From assembly GCA_041946965.1 (NCBI GenBank), contig JBHGBM010000145.1:1-6068 (forward strand): DNA of 6,068 bases, given 5' to 3'. The stretch is from JBHGBM01 sp041946965 (lineage in GTDB: Bacteria > Acidobacteriota > Terriglobia > Bryobacterales > Bryobacteraceae). The position numbers and the translations under genes are program-made. The notes beneath the pieces were generated by a model. It was given only the letters and a program-made list of their open reading frames with translations. It had not been told where the DNA came from and made no database searches. Shown piece after piece: positions 1 through 6,066 of this stretch; the stretch's first letter is position 1, and every line of letters begins with the position of its first letter.

Positions 1-137
1 CGCTTCTTTTCTCCCGGCTTCAGGTAGAAGGAATGGCGTTTGACTTCCTTGATGATGTCCTCCTGCTGCACCTTCCGTTTGAAGCGGCGAAGGGCGTTTT
101 CAAGAGTTTCGCCCTCCTGGAGCTTCACTTCAGCCAA
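1..137 (-). CDS. rpsU: 30S ribosomal protein S21, 5' part (runs off the left edge)
   Basis: Small basic protein of the 30S ribosomal subunit, located near the anti-Shine-Dalgarno end of 16S rRNA. Only the first 45 codons are in the window; the C-terminal basic tail lies beyond base 1. The reverse-strand translation begins (M)AEVKLQEGETLENALRRF, continues with KRKVQQEDIIKEV and ends with FYLKPGEKKR, which shows the S21 hallmarks ALRRFKR and FYxKP. The start is TTG at 137-135. It is supported by a GGGAGGTG Shine-Dalgarno sequence ten bases upstream, by an in-frame TAG further upstream, and by the distance to ALRR, which begins at residue 15 as I recall for E. coli S21. A GTG three codons downstream would shorten the conserved N-terminus. 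The gene is divergent from glgC and has its own promoter. Family assignment is near certain. Confidence 0.95.
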   Translation of the reverse strand, partial: MAEVKLQEGETLENALRRFKRKVQQEDIIKEVKRHSFYLKPGEKK

Positions 138-145
138 TCGACTAA

Positions 146-153
146 CACCTCCC
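146..153 (-). promoter_or_regulatory. Strong ribosome binding site of rpsU
   Basis: On the minus strand this reads GGGAGGTG, a near-perfect complement of the 16S rRNA tail. The GGAGG core ends ten bases before the TTG at 137. Its strength fits a highly expressed ribosomal protein gene and is the main local evidence for the TTG start. Confidence 0.8.
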
Positions 154-198
154 AACTAGACCCAAAATTTTCCCACGCCTCGCGGGGAAGGTACTGAT

Positions 199-226
199 AT
201 CATAGGTGCTTGACGGATAAAGTCAA
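199..226 (-). promoter_or_regulatory. Sigma70-type promoter of rpsU
   Basis: On the minus strand TTGACT (226-221) is followed after 16 bases by TATGAT (204-199). Each hexamer matches five of six consensus positions. Transcription would begin near base 192, giving an untranslated leader of about 55 bases before the rpsU start codon. The -10 hexamer overlaps the palindrome TGATATCA (195-202), and the -35 lies in the right arm of an inverted repeat. No start-site data are available; the call rests on consensus match and position. Confidence 0.7.
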
Positions 227-230
227 GCGC
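206..230. repeat. Inverted repeat in the rpsU/glgC divergent region
   Basis: GCTTGAC (208-214) and GTCAAGC (222-228) are perfect inverted arms of seven bases around a seven-base centre. A G-T wobble and one more G-C pair extend each arm to nine bases (206-214 with 222-230). The right arm contains the -35 of the rpsU promoter and the left arm lies in its spacer. It could be an operator for a dimeric regulator, but part of the symmetry could simply come from two TTGAC-like hexamers facing each other. No T-run follows, so it does not look like a terminator. I did not find a convincing -10 for a plus-strand promoter starting at TTGACG 210-215. Confidence 0.45.
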
Positions 231-288
231 AAAAAACGCGGCACCTGCTAGACCCCGGTTTCACAACCAACATAACTTTATTGTTTTC

Positions 289-293
289 AGGGA
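289..293 (+). promoter_or_regulatory. Ribosome binding site of glgC, bearing on its start codon
   Basis: AGGGA lies nine bases before ATG 303 and six before an adjacent in-frame TTG at 300. Both spacings work. ATG is preferred as the stronger codon, and the protein then begins MENVLAILLAGG, with the usual short lead into the nucleotide-binding loop. Confidence 0.5.
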
Positions 294-302
294 CTTAGCT
301 TG

Positions 303-1568
303 ATGGAAAACGTATTGGCAATCTTACTGGCGGGAGGTGCTGGCGAACGCCTGTACCCCCTGACACGCGACATCGCCAAACCAGCCGTTCCGTTCGGCGG
401 CGCCTACCGCATTATCGATTTCACTCTCTCCAATTGTATTAACTCAAACGTACGGCGCATATTCATCCTACCACAGTACAAATCCCTGGAATTGATCCGT
501 CACATCCGCGACGGGTGGAATATCCTCTCCGCCGAAGTGGGAGAGTACATTGAGGTTATCCCTCCCGCCAAGCAGATGGGCGAGGACTGGTATCTGGGCA
601 CGGCGGACGCGGTATTCCAAAACAGCGCGGCCATCCTGGCGGAACGCCCCGGACGGGTGCTGGTGCTCTCCGGCGATCAGATCTACAAAATGAACTACCA
701 CGAGATGATCGAGTGGCACGTCCAGCACAACGCCGACGTGACCATCGCGACCATCCAGGTATCGCCGGAGGAAGCGCCGCGTTTCGGCATCGCGGAGATC
801 GCGGCGGACTACCGCATCGTGGGTTTCGAGGAGAAGCCGCGCCACGGCAACCCGAAGCGGTCCGTCTTTGATCCGGATTTCGTCAGCGCGTCCATGGGGG
901 TGTACGTCTTCAATACGGACGTGCTTCTTCAAGCGCTTTTGGACGACGCGCAATCCCCGGCGTCCTCGCACGATTTCGGCCGCGATGTGATCCCGGGCAA
1001 CCTGGACCGGCTGCGCGTGGTGGCCTACGATTTTCACGATATCAACGCCAAGGCGGCGCGTTACTGGCGGGACGTGGGCACGCTGGACGCCTATTATGCG
1101 GCCAATATGGACCTGGTGGACGTGACCCCGGAGTTCAACCTGTACGACCAGCGGTGGCCGATCCGCACGCACGTGCGGCAGCAGCCGCCGGCCAAGTTCG
1201 TCTTTGCCCAGGAGGGGCGGCGCATGGGAGTCGCCATCGACTCCATCGTGTGCGCCGGCTGCATCGTATCGGGCGGACGCGTGCTGCGAAGCGTGCTCTC
1301 GCCGGGTGTGCGGGTGAACAGCTACTGCGAGGTGGAATATTCCATCCTCATGCCGAACGTAGAGATCGGGCGGTACAGCCGCCTACGGCGCACGATTGTG
1401 AATACGGGAGTGAAGGTGCCCGATTCCAGCGTGATCGGCTACGACCTCGACGAGGACCGCGCGCGCGGCTACCACGTGACCGACTCGGGCATTGTGGTGG
1501 TGGCGCCCGAGAACGCGTACGAGTGTTCCGCGACCAGTTACCAGCCTCAGGAGCAGCGGGCTGTATAG
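303..1568 (+). CDS. glgC: Glucose-1-phosphate adenylyltransferase (ADP-glucose pyrophosphorylase)
   Basis: Cytoplasmic enzyme converting glucose-1-phosphate and ATP to ADP-glucose and pyrophosphate, the committed and normally allosterically controlled step of bacterial glycogen synthesis. The protein has 421 residues, a normal length for the family. The N-terminal nucleotidyltransferase domain (about 4-270) shows the loop LLAGGAGERLYPLT (8-21) with K27 in AKPAVPFGG, then RIIDFTLSNCINS, YLGTADAVFQN, SGDQIYKMNY (SGD at 123-125) and FEEKP with K178, which corresponds to the sugar-phosphate-binding lysine of the family. The C-terminal part (about 290-400) has the hexapeptide-like pattern of a left-handed beta-helix, for example VSGGRVLRSVLSPGVRV and NVEIGRYSRLRRTIVNTGV. 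It is the first gene of a probable glgC-eno-gpmI unit, ending 18 bases before eno. An ATG follows directly after an in-frame TTG at 300, so the start could shift by one codon. I found no clear promoter. The effector (fructose bisphosphate, fructose-6-phosphate or pyruvate in relatives) cannot be read from the sequence. No glycogen synthase gene is in view. Confidence 0.95.
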   Translation: MENVLAILLAGGAGERLYPLTRDIAKPAVPFGGAYRIIDFTLSNCINSNVRRIFILPQYKSLELIRHIRDGWNILSAEVGEYIEVIPPAKQMGEDWYLGTADAVFQNSAAILAERPGRVLVLSGDQIYKMNYHEMIEWHVQHNADVTIATIQVSPEEAPRFGIAEIAADYRIVGFEEKPRHGNPKRSVFDPDFVSASMGVYVFNTDVLLQALLDDAQSPASSHDFGRDVIPGNLDRLRVVAYDFHDINAKAARYWRDVGTLDAYYAANMDLVDVTPEFNLYDQRWPIRTHVRQQPPAKFVFAQEGRRMGVAIDSIVCAGCIVSGGRVLRSVLSPGVRVNSYCEVEYSILMPNVEIGRYSRLRRTIVNTGVKVPDSSVIGYDLDEDRARGYHVTDSGIVVVAPENAYECSATSYQPQEQRAV

Positions 1569-1571
1569 GAG
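1567..1571 (+). promoter_or_regulatory. Distant Shine-Dalgarno-like AGGAG before eno
   Basis: AGGAG overlaps the glgC stop codon and stands 15 bases before the eno ATG, longer than the usual 5-10. No better purine-rich site lies closer, and no other in-frame start codon lies between them. Translation of eno may therefore depend partly on ribosomes finishing glgC. The function is uncertain. Confidence 0.35.
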
Positions 1572-1586
1572 TTCAGACACAAACAC

Positions 1587-2864
1587 ATGAACATCGAAAA
1601 AGTAATCGGACGAGAGATTCTGGATTCCCGCGGGAATCCTACCGTAGAGGCGGATGTTTTTCTGGCCGACGGCAGCATGGGGCGGGCCGCTGTGCCTTCC
1701 GGCGCCTCCACGGGCGAGCATGAAGCCGTGGAATTGCGCGACGGCGATAAAGCGCGCTACCTGGGCAAGGGGACGCAGAAAGCGGCCGCCCACATCAACA
1801 CAGAGATCGCCGGCGCGCTCGAAGGCAAGGACGCTTTCGACCAGGCGGCCATCGACGGCCTGCTGATCGCGCTGGACGGCACTCCCAATAAGGGCCGCCT
1901 TGGCGCTAACGCCCTGCTGGCCGTCTCGATGGCCGCGGCGCGGGCTTCGGCGGCGTCGCATGACCTGCCGCTCTACCGCTACCTGGGCGGCGTGGGCGCG
2001 CGCCTGCTGCCCGTGCCCATGATGAACATCATCAACGGCGGCGCACACGCCGACAACTCGGTGGACGTGCAGGAGTTCATGGTGGCGCCGTTCGGAGCGG
2101 AGAAATTCAGCGAGTCGCTGCGCATGGGCGTGGAGGTGTTCCACAACCTCAAGACCGTGCTGAAGAAGCGCGGCTATTCCACCGCGGTGGGCGACGAGGG
2201 CGGGTTCGCCCCCAACCTCAAGAGCAACGATGAAGCCCTGGAGGTGGTGCTCGAAGCCATCACCAAGGCCGGCTACAAGCCCGGCGAGCAGATCGGCATC
2301 TGCCTGGACCCGGCCTCGAGCGAGTTCTTCCAGGACGGCAAGTACGTCTTCAAGAAATCCGACAAGAGCCAGCGCAGTTCCGAGCAGATGGTGGCGTTCT
2401 GGGCCAACTGGGTGCGTCAGTACCCCATCCTCTCGATCGAGGACGGCATGGCCGAGGACGACTGGGCCGGCTGGAAGATGCTGACCGAAGCCGTGGGCGA
2501 CAAGATCCAACTGGTGGGCGACGACCTGTTTGTCACCAACACCGAGCGGCTGAAGCGCGGCATCGAGCAGGGCGTGGCCAATTCGATTCTGGTGAAGGTG
2601 AACCAGATCGGCACCCTGACCGAGACGATCGAAGCCATGCAGACGGCGGCCAAAGCGGGCTACACCGCGGTGGTGTCGCATCGCTCGGGCGAGACCGAGG
2701 ACGCTTTCATCGCGGACCTGGTGGTGGCCGCCAACGCCGGACAGATCAAGACCGGTTCGGCCAGCCGCACGGACCGCATCGCCAAGTACAACCAGTTGCT
2801 GCGCATCGAGGAGGAGCTCGGCGCGGCGGCGCAGTTCGCGGGTAGAAAGGCGTTCCGGCACTAA
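1587..2864 (+). CDS. eno: Enolase (phosphopyruvate hydratase)
   Basis: Cytoplasmic, Mg-dependent enzyme interconverting 2-phosphoglycerate and phosphoenolpyruvate in glycolysis and gluconeogenesis. The protein has 425 residues against 432 in E. coli. It starts with the standard MNIEKVIGREILDSRGNPT, which fixes the ATG. The N-terminal domain carries the mobile substrate loop PSGASTGEHEAVELRDGDK. The barrel domain shows H154 in NGGAHADNSVD, the proton donor E204 in GDEGGFAPN, metal ligands D241 (CLDPASSEFF), E285 (SIEDGMAEDDW) and D312 (LVGDDLFVTN), the base K337 (LVKVNQIGT), the HRS loop in SHRSGETED, and K388 in QIKTGSASRTDR. All sit at a constant offset of five from the E. coli numbering I recall, so the active site is complete. 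It lies 18 bases after glgC, and its TAA stop shares an A with the gpmI ATG. No oddities except the distant Shine-Dalgarno sequence. In many bacteria enolase also belongs to the RNA degradosome; nothing here addresses that. Confidence 0.98.
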   Translation: MNIEKVIGREILDSRGNPTVEADVFLADGSMGRAAVPSGASTGEHEAVELRDGDKARYLGKGTQKAAAHINTEIAGALEGKDAFDQAAIDGLLIALDGTPNKGRLGANALLAVSMAAARASAASHDLPLYRYLGGVGARLLPVPMMNIINGGAHADNSVDVQEFMVAPFGAEKFSESLRMGVEVFHNLKTVLKKRGYSTAVGDEGGFAPNLKSNDEALEVVLEAITKAGYKPGEQIGICLDPASSEFFQDGKYVFKKSDKSQRSSEQMVAFWANWVRQYPILSIEDGMAEDDWAGWKMLTEAVGDKIQLVGDDLFVTNTERLKRGIEQGVANSILVKVNQIGTLTETIEAMQTAAKAGYTAVVSHRSGETEDAFIADLVVAANAGQIKTGSASRTDRIAKYNQLLRIEEELGAAAQFAGRKAFRH

Positions 2865-4396
2865 TGAGGCGTCCGAAACCGTTCGTACTTACCATTCTCG
2901 ACGGCTGGGGATTTTCCCCGGCCGTCGAAGGCAACGCCATCGCGGCGGCGCGCACACCCACCTATGACATGCTGCTGCGCACGTATCCTCATACCCTGAT
3001 CGGCACCTCGGGGCGGGCGGTCGGGCTGCCCGAAGGCCAGATGGGGAACAGCGAGGTGGGGCACCTGAACATCGGCGCGGGCCGCGTGATCCATATGGAC
3101 ATCACCCGCATCGACCTGATGATCGAAAGCGGAGAGCTGTTCGATAACCCCGTGCTGAAAGACGCCATGCGGCACGCGCGCACGCGCCGGCTGCATTTCA
3201 TGGGGCTGTCGAGCCAGGGCGGAGTGCACTCGCAGCTCACGCATCTCTACGGGCTGCTCGAGATGGCGCGGCGCGAAGGCGTCTCCGACGTGTGCGTGCA
3301 CTGCTTCATGGACGGGCGCGACACGCCGCCCGAGAGCGGCGCCGGCTACGTCGAGGAGGTCCAGCGCAAGCTGCGCGAGATCGGGGTGGGCCGCATTGCT
3401 TCGGTCATCGGCCGCTATTACGCCATGGACCGCGACAAGCGCTGGGAGCGCGTCGAACGTGCTTTTCGGGCCCTGGTGCTGGGCGAGGGCGAGAAGGCTA
3501 CCGACCCCGTCGAGGCCATCCGGCGTTCCTACGAGCGCGGCGTCACGGACGAGTTTATCGAACCCGTGGTGATTGTGGACCGGCGCAGCGAGCCGGTCGG
3601 GCTGATCCGCGACGAAGACGCGGTGGTGTTCTTCAACTTTCGCGCCGACCGCGCCCGCGAGATCACCATGACCCTGACCGATCCCTCGCTGGAGCGTCCC
3701 TCGCGGTCGCTGGCGCCGAAGAATTTGCACTTCACCACCATGACGCGGTACGACAAGACGTTCACGCTGCCGTACGTGCTGCCGCCCGAACACCCCAACA
3801 ACATCCTGGCCAATGTGCTCTCGCAGCTTCAGTGGAGCAACCTGCGGGTAGCCGAGACGGAGAAGTACGCCCACGTGACCTATTTCTTCAACGGCGGCAC
3901 GGAAAAACCCTACGCGGGCGAGGAGCGCGAACTGGTTCCCTCACCCAAGGTGGCCACCTACGACCTGAAGCCGGAGATGAGCGCGCCGGGGATCACGGAA
4001 GTGGTGAAGAGCGCCATCGAGAAGCGCGACTTCGACATCATCGTGATGAACTTCGCCAACGCCGACATGGTGGGCCACTCCGGCAAGATGGAAGCCGCGG
4101 TGAAGGCCGTGGAGGCCGTGGACGCGGGACTCGGTGAGATTTACAAGGCGCTGAAACAGCGCGGCGGCGGGTGGATCATTTCCGCCGACCACGGCAACGC
4201 CGAGACCATGGTCGACCCCGAAACCGGCGGCCCGCACACCTATCACACTACCAACCCGGTGCCGTTCCTCCTCATCGACGATTCCGGCAAGAAGCTGCGC
4301 GATGGCGGCGCCTTGCAGGACATCGCGCCCACCATCCTCGGGGCGCTGGGCGTGGAGCAGCCCAAGGAAATGCGCGGACGCGACCTCAGGGAATAG
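2864..4396 (+). CDS. gpmI: 2,3-bisphosphoglycerate-independent phosphoglycerate mutase
   Basis: Cytoplasmic, metal-dependent (usually Mn) mutase interconverting 3- and 2-phosphoglycerate through a phosphoserine intermediate, the step just before enolase in glycolysis. At 510 residues it has the normal length of the family. The alkaline-phosphatase-like metal centre is seen in D13 (LTILDGWG), S63, the phosphorylated serine, in GQMGNSEVGHLNIG, D401 and H405 (NADMVGHSGK), D442 and H443 (SADHGNAE) and H458/H461 (HTYHTTNPVPF). The inserted transferase domain (roughly 75-310) carries H122 (GGVHSQ), DGRD at 150-153, R184 and R190 (GRYYAMDRDKRW) and R260/R263 (FFNFRADRARE); K334 follows in EKYAHVTYFFNGG. 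All expected catalytic residues are present. The ATG overlaps the eno stop by one base (TAATG), which points to translational coupling, and no strong Shine-Dalgarno sequence precedes it. The alternative, the related archaeal-type ApgM family, is unlikely given the length and motif spacing. Confidence 0.98.
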   Translation: MRRPKPFVLTILDGWGFSPAVEGNAIAAARTPTYDMLLRTYPHTLIGTSGRAVGLPEGQMGNSEVGHLNIGAGRVIHMDITRIDLMIESGELFDNPVLKDAMRHARTRRLHFMGLSSQGGVHSQLTHLYGLLEMARREGVSDVCVHCFMDGRDTPPESGAGYVEEVQRKLREIGVGRIASVIGRYYAMDRDKRWERVERAFRALVLGEGEKATDPVEAIRRSYERGVTDEFIEPVVIVDRRSEPVGLIRDEDAVVFFNFRADRAREITMTLTDPSLERPSRSLAPKNLHFTTMTRYDKTFTLPYVLPPEHPNNILANVLSQLQWSNLRVAETEKYAHVTYFFNGGTEKPYAGEERELVPSPKVATYDLKPEMSAPGITEVVKSAIEKRDFDIIVMNFANADMVGHSGKMEAAVKAVEAVDAGLGEIYKALKQRGGGWIISADHGNAETMVDPETGGPHTYHTTNPVPFLLIDDSGKKLRDGGALQDIAPTILGALGVEQPKEMRGRDLRE

Positions 4397-4463
4397 AGCA
4401 TTTTGGGGTTTTGCGGGATACTGGACATAAGGGCTGTTTTCCACAGCTTTCTGTTCCCGTGCC

Positions 4464-4467
4464 GAGG
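4464..4467 (+). promoter_or_regulatory. Short ribosome binding site deciding the TTG start of the sensor gene
   Basis: GAGG lies six bases before TTG 4474. The alternatives, GTG 4459 and GTG 4486, have no comparable purine tract at a usable distance. The open frame continues upstream into gpmI without a stop, so the start rests on this site and on where MASE3-like sequence begins. Confidence 0.5.
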
Positions 4468-4473
4468 CTCAGA

Positions 4474-5922
4474 TTGAACGCGGGTGTGAAACGGCATGCG
4501 CTGGCGCTGGCCACCGCGGCGCTGCTGGTGGCGGTGGCTTCCACCCGCTGGTACAGCCATCTGCTGTTTCACAGCGCCATCGAGCTGTTCACCATCGCGG
4601 TGGCCTGGAGCATGTTCTTTCTGGCCTGGAACGCGCGCCGCTACCTGGAGAACCATTACCTGCTGGTGCTGGGTATCGCTTCGCTGTTCGTAGGCGCGCT
4701 CGACTCGGTTCACGTGCTGGCCTACAAAGGCATGGGGGTGTTTCCGGGCGATTCCTCGAACCTGGCCACCAAACTGTGGATCGCCGGCAGGTATCTGGAA
4801 GCAGCCGCTTTCCTCATTGCGCCGGCGTACATCCGCAGGAAGCTGCACGCCGGAAGCGCGGTGGCGGGATGGGCGCTGGCCGCCGCGGCGCTGCTTGCGG
4901 CGGTGGCGGCCGGCGTTTTTCCGGATTGTTATGTGGCGGCTCGGGGGCTCACAACTTTCAAGATCGCCAGCGAGTATGCGGTGATGGCCGCCATGGGCGC
5001 GGCCCTGTTCCTGATGTTCCGCCATCGGACCGCATTCGAGCCGGTGGTGCTGAAGCAGCTTGCCGGTGCGGTAGTGGTGAGTATCGCCTCGGAGCTGGCG
5101 TTCACGCTCTACGATGACGTTTATGGCGGGGCCAACGTGGTGGGCCACCTGCTGCGCTTTCTGGCGTTCTGGCTGATGTACCGCGCCATTGTGGTGACCG
5201 GCCTGGTGCGGCCGGTGGATCTCCTGTTCCGCGACCTGGCGCACAGCGAGGAGGCCCTGCGCCGCAGCGATGAGCGCTACCGCGCGTTTGTGGGCGTCAC
5301 TTCCGAGGGCATCTGCCGCATCGAGATGCGCGAACCGGTTCCCGTCGACTTGCCGGAGGACGAACAGGCCGCGCTGCTGCTGGAGCGCGGCTACGTCGCC
5401 GAGTGCAATGACGCTTACGCGCGCATGCACGGCAAGAGCCGTGCGGAGGAGATCACCGGCGCGCCGCTGGCCGCCCTGCTCGAGCAAGCCGAGCCGGGCG
5501 GGCAGGAATTGATGTTGCGCTTCATTCGCGCCGGTTATCGCGTGCCCGAGGGGCGGGCGCGCCGCAACAGTACCGGCAAGTGGATTGCGGGAAGTTACGC
5601 CGGCGTGATCGAGAAGGGCGCGCTGGTGCGCTTTTGGGGCGTGCAGCACGATATCACCGAGCGCGTGCGCGCGGCCGAGGAGCGCGAACGGCTGATCGCC
5701 GAATTGCAGCACGCGCTGGCGGAGGTGAAGACTCTCGGCGGGCTTTTGCCCATCTGCGCCAGTTGCAAGAAGATCCGCGACGACCACGGCTACTGGACGC
5801 AGGTGGAATCCTACATCCAGGCGCATTCCGGGGTCTCCTTCACGCACGGCATCTGCCCGGACTGCGCGCGCGCGCTGTACCCCGGGTTCTACGAATCCGG
5901 CGGGACCCCCGCGGGCCGATAG
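4474..5922 (+). CDS. MASE3-PAS membrane sensor with C-terminal four-cysteine module, no known output domain
   Basis: Probable inner-membrane sensory protein of 482 residues; ligand and partner are unknown. Residues 8-245 are strongly hydrophobic, with about seven membrane spans, and match the MASE3 sensor domain as I know it: HSAIELFTIAVAWSMFF (33-49), LDSVHVLAYKGMGVFP (76-91), NLATKLWIAGRYLE (96-109), ASEYAVM and SELAFTLYDDVYG (206-218), then GHLLRFLAFWLMYRAIV. A short helix SEEALRRSDERYRAF leads into one PAS domain (about 266-397) ending in WGVQHDITER. It carries a proline- and acid-rich stretch, EPVPVDLPEDEQ, known to me from other bacterial PAS kinases. A helical linker (about 398-424) follows, then the C-terminal module: C428-A-S-C431, KKIRDDHGYW, H458-G-I-C461-P-D-C464 and ALYP, likely a zinc- or metal-binding knuckle pair. 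No histidine kinase, GGDEF, EAL or methyl-accepting region is present. Start: TTG 4474 follows GAGG by six bases; GTG 4459 and GTG 4486 are alternatives. It lies 77 bases after gpmI, so it could be cotranscribed or have its own promoter. Confidence 0.85.
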   Translation: MNAGVKRHALALATAALLVAVASTRWYSHLLFHSAIELFTIAVAWSMFFLAWNARRYLENHYLLVLGIASLFVGALDSVHVLAYKGMGVFPGDSSNLATKLWIAGRYLEAAAFLIAPAYIRRKLHAGSAVAGWALAAAALLAAVAAGVFPDCYVAARGLTTFKIASEYAVMAAMGAALFLMFRHRTAFEPVVLKQLAGAVVVSIASELAFTLYDDVYGGANVVGHLLRFLAFWLMYRAIVVTGLVRPVDLLFRDLAHSEEALRRSDERYRAFVGVTSEGICRIEMREPVPVDLPEDEQAALLLERGYVAECNDAYARMHGKSRAEEITGAPLAALLEQAEPGGQELMLRFIRAGYRVPEGRARRNSTGKWIAGSYAGVIEKGALVRFWGVQHDITERVRAAEERERLIAELQHALAEVKTLGGLLPICASCKKIRDDHGYWTQVESYIQAHSGVSFTHGICPDCARALYPGFYESGGTPAGR

Positions 5923-5949
5923 CACCTGACACCCTACAGATCCAGGCTT

Positions 5950-5968
5950 GCCCGTATCCTCATCGGGC
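5950..5968 (+). terminator. Weak hairpin after the sensor gene, possible terminator
   Basis: GCCCG (5950-5954) and CGGGC (5964-5968) can pair around a nine-base loop, 27 bases after the stop codon. The following bases, GGGTTTGGG, are not a proper T-run, so intrinsic termination would be poor. It is the only stem found close behind the gene. Confidence 0.25.
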
Positions 5969-5997
5969 GGGTTTGGGTGTAGTATATCCGGTTAGAT

Positions 5998-6066
5998 TCA
6001 GGAGTCTAGGCCGAAGTTCCTGACGGTTTCGTAGGCTTACCCCTTTACTTTGAATGAGGTGGGCCT
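5998..6066 (+). other. Possible structured leader at the right edge: two adjacent hairpins
   Basis: TCAGGA (5998-6003) pairs perfectly with TCCTGA (6018-6023). Directly after it, AGGCTTACC (6033-6041) can pair with GGTGGGCCT (6058-6066) over nine positions, two of them G-U, around a 16-base loop. A competing pairing, AGGCC 6008-6012 with GGCCT 6062-6066, would disrupt both stems. I do not recognise a known riboswitch or structured RNA, and the downstream gene is outside the window. Short stems of this kind arise by chance, so the call is tentative. Confidence 0.2.

Noticed and set aside
210..302. A plus-strand promoter for glgC beginning at TTGACG 210-215, or using TAGACC 249-254 or TATTGT 279-284
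   Set aside because: TTGACG has no -10 at a proper distance, and the other two lack a -35. The glgC promoter cannot be placed from sequence alone.
1154..1723. A 189-codon plus-strand frame bridging glgC and eno
   Set aside because: It is an alternative frame of two well-supported genes and its product is arginine/alanine-rich without a fold-like pattern.
1383..2861. A 492-codon open frame on the minus strand across eno
   Set aside because: It is antisense to a complete enolase with all catalytic residues; the translation is low-complexity H/R/V/L-rich and lacks a recognisable motif.
2861..3874. A 337-codon minus-strand frame across gpmI
   Set aside because: Same shadow composition, no ribosome binding site considered convincing, and it lies opposite a complete gpmI.
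4403..4431. A possible promoter for the sensor gene: TTGGGG, 17 bases, CATAAG
   Set aside because: The spacing is ideal, but the hexamers match consensus at only three and four positions. Not enough to call over read-through from gpmI.
4243..5925. A 560-codon open frame on the minus strand, antisense to the end of gpmI and the whole sensor gene
   Set aside because: Its translation is rich in H, R, Q and G without any domain pattern, typical of the antisense of GC-rich coding DNA. The plus-strand frame has clear MASE3, PAS and CxxC features.
5973..5988. A -10-like TAGTAT or TATATC for a gene beyond the right edge
   Set aside because: Four of six matches only, and no -35 element at 16-18 bases upstream.
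5580..6023. A 147-codon plus-strand frame running past the end of the sensor gene
   Set aside because: Most of it is the out-of-frame reading of the PAS and cysteine-module region; the non-overlapping tail is short and has no family resemblance.
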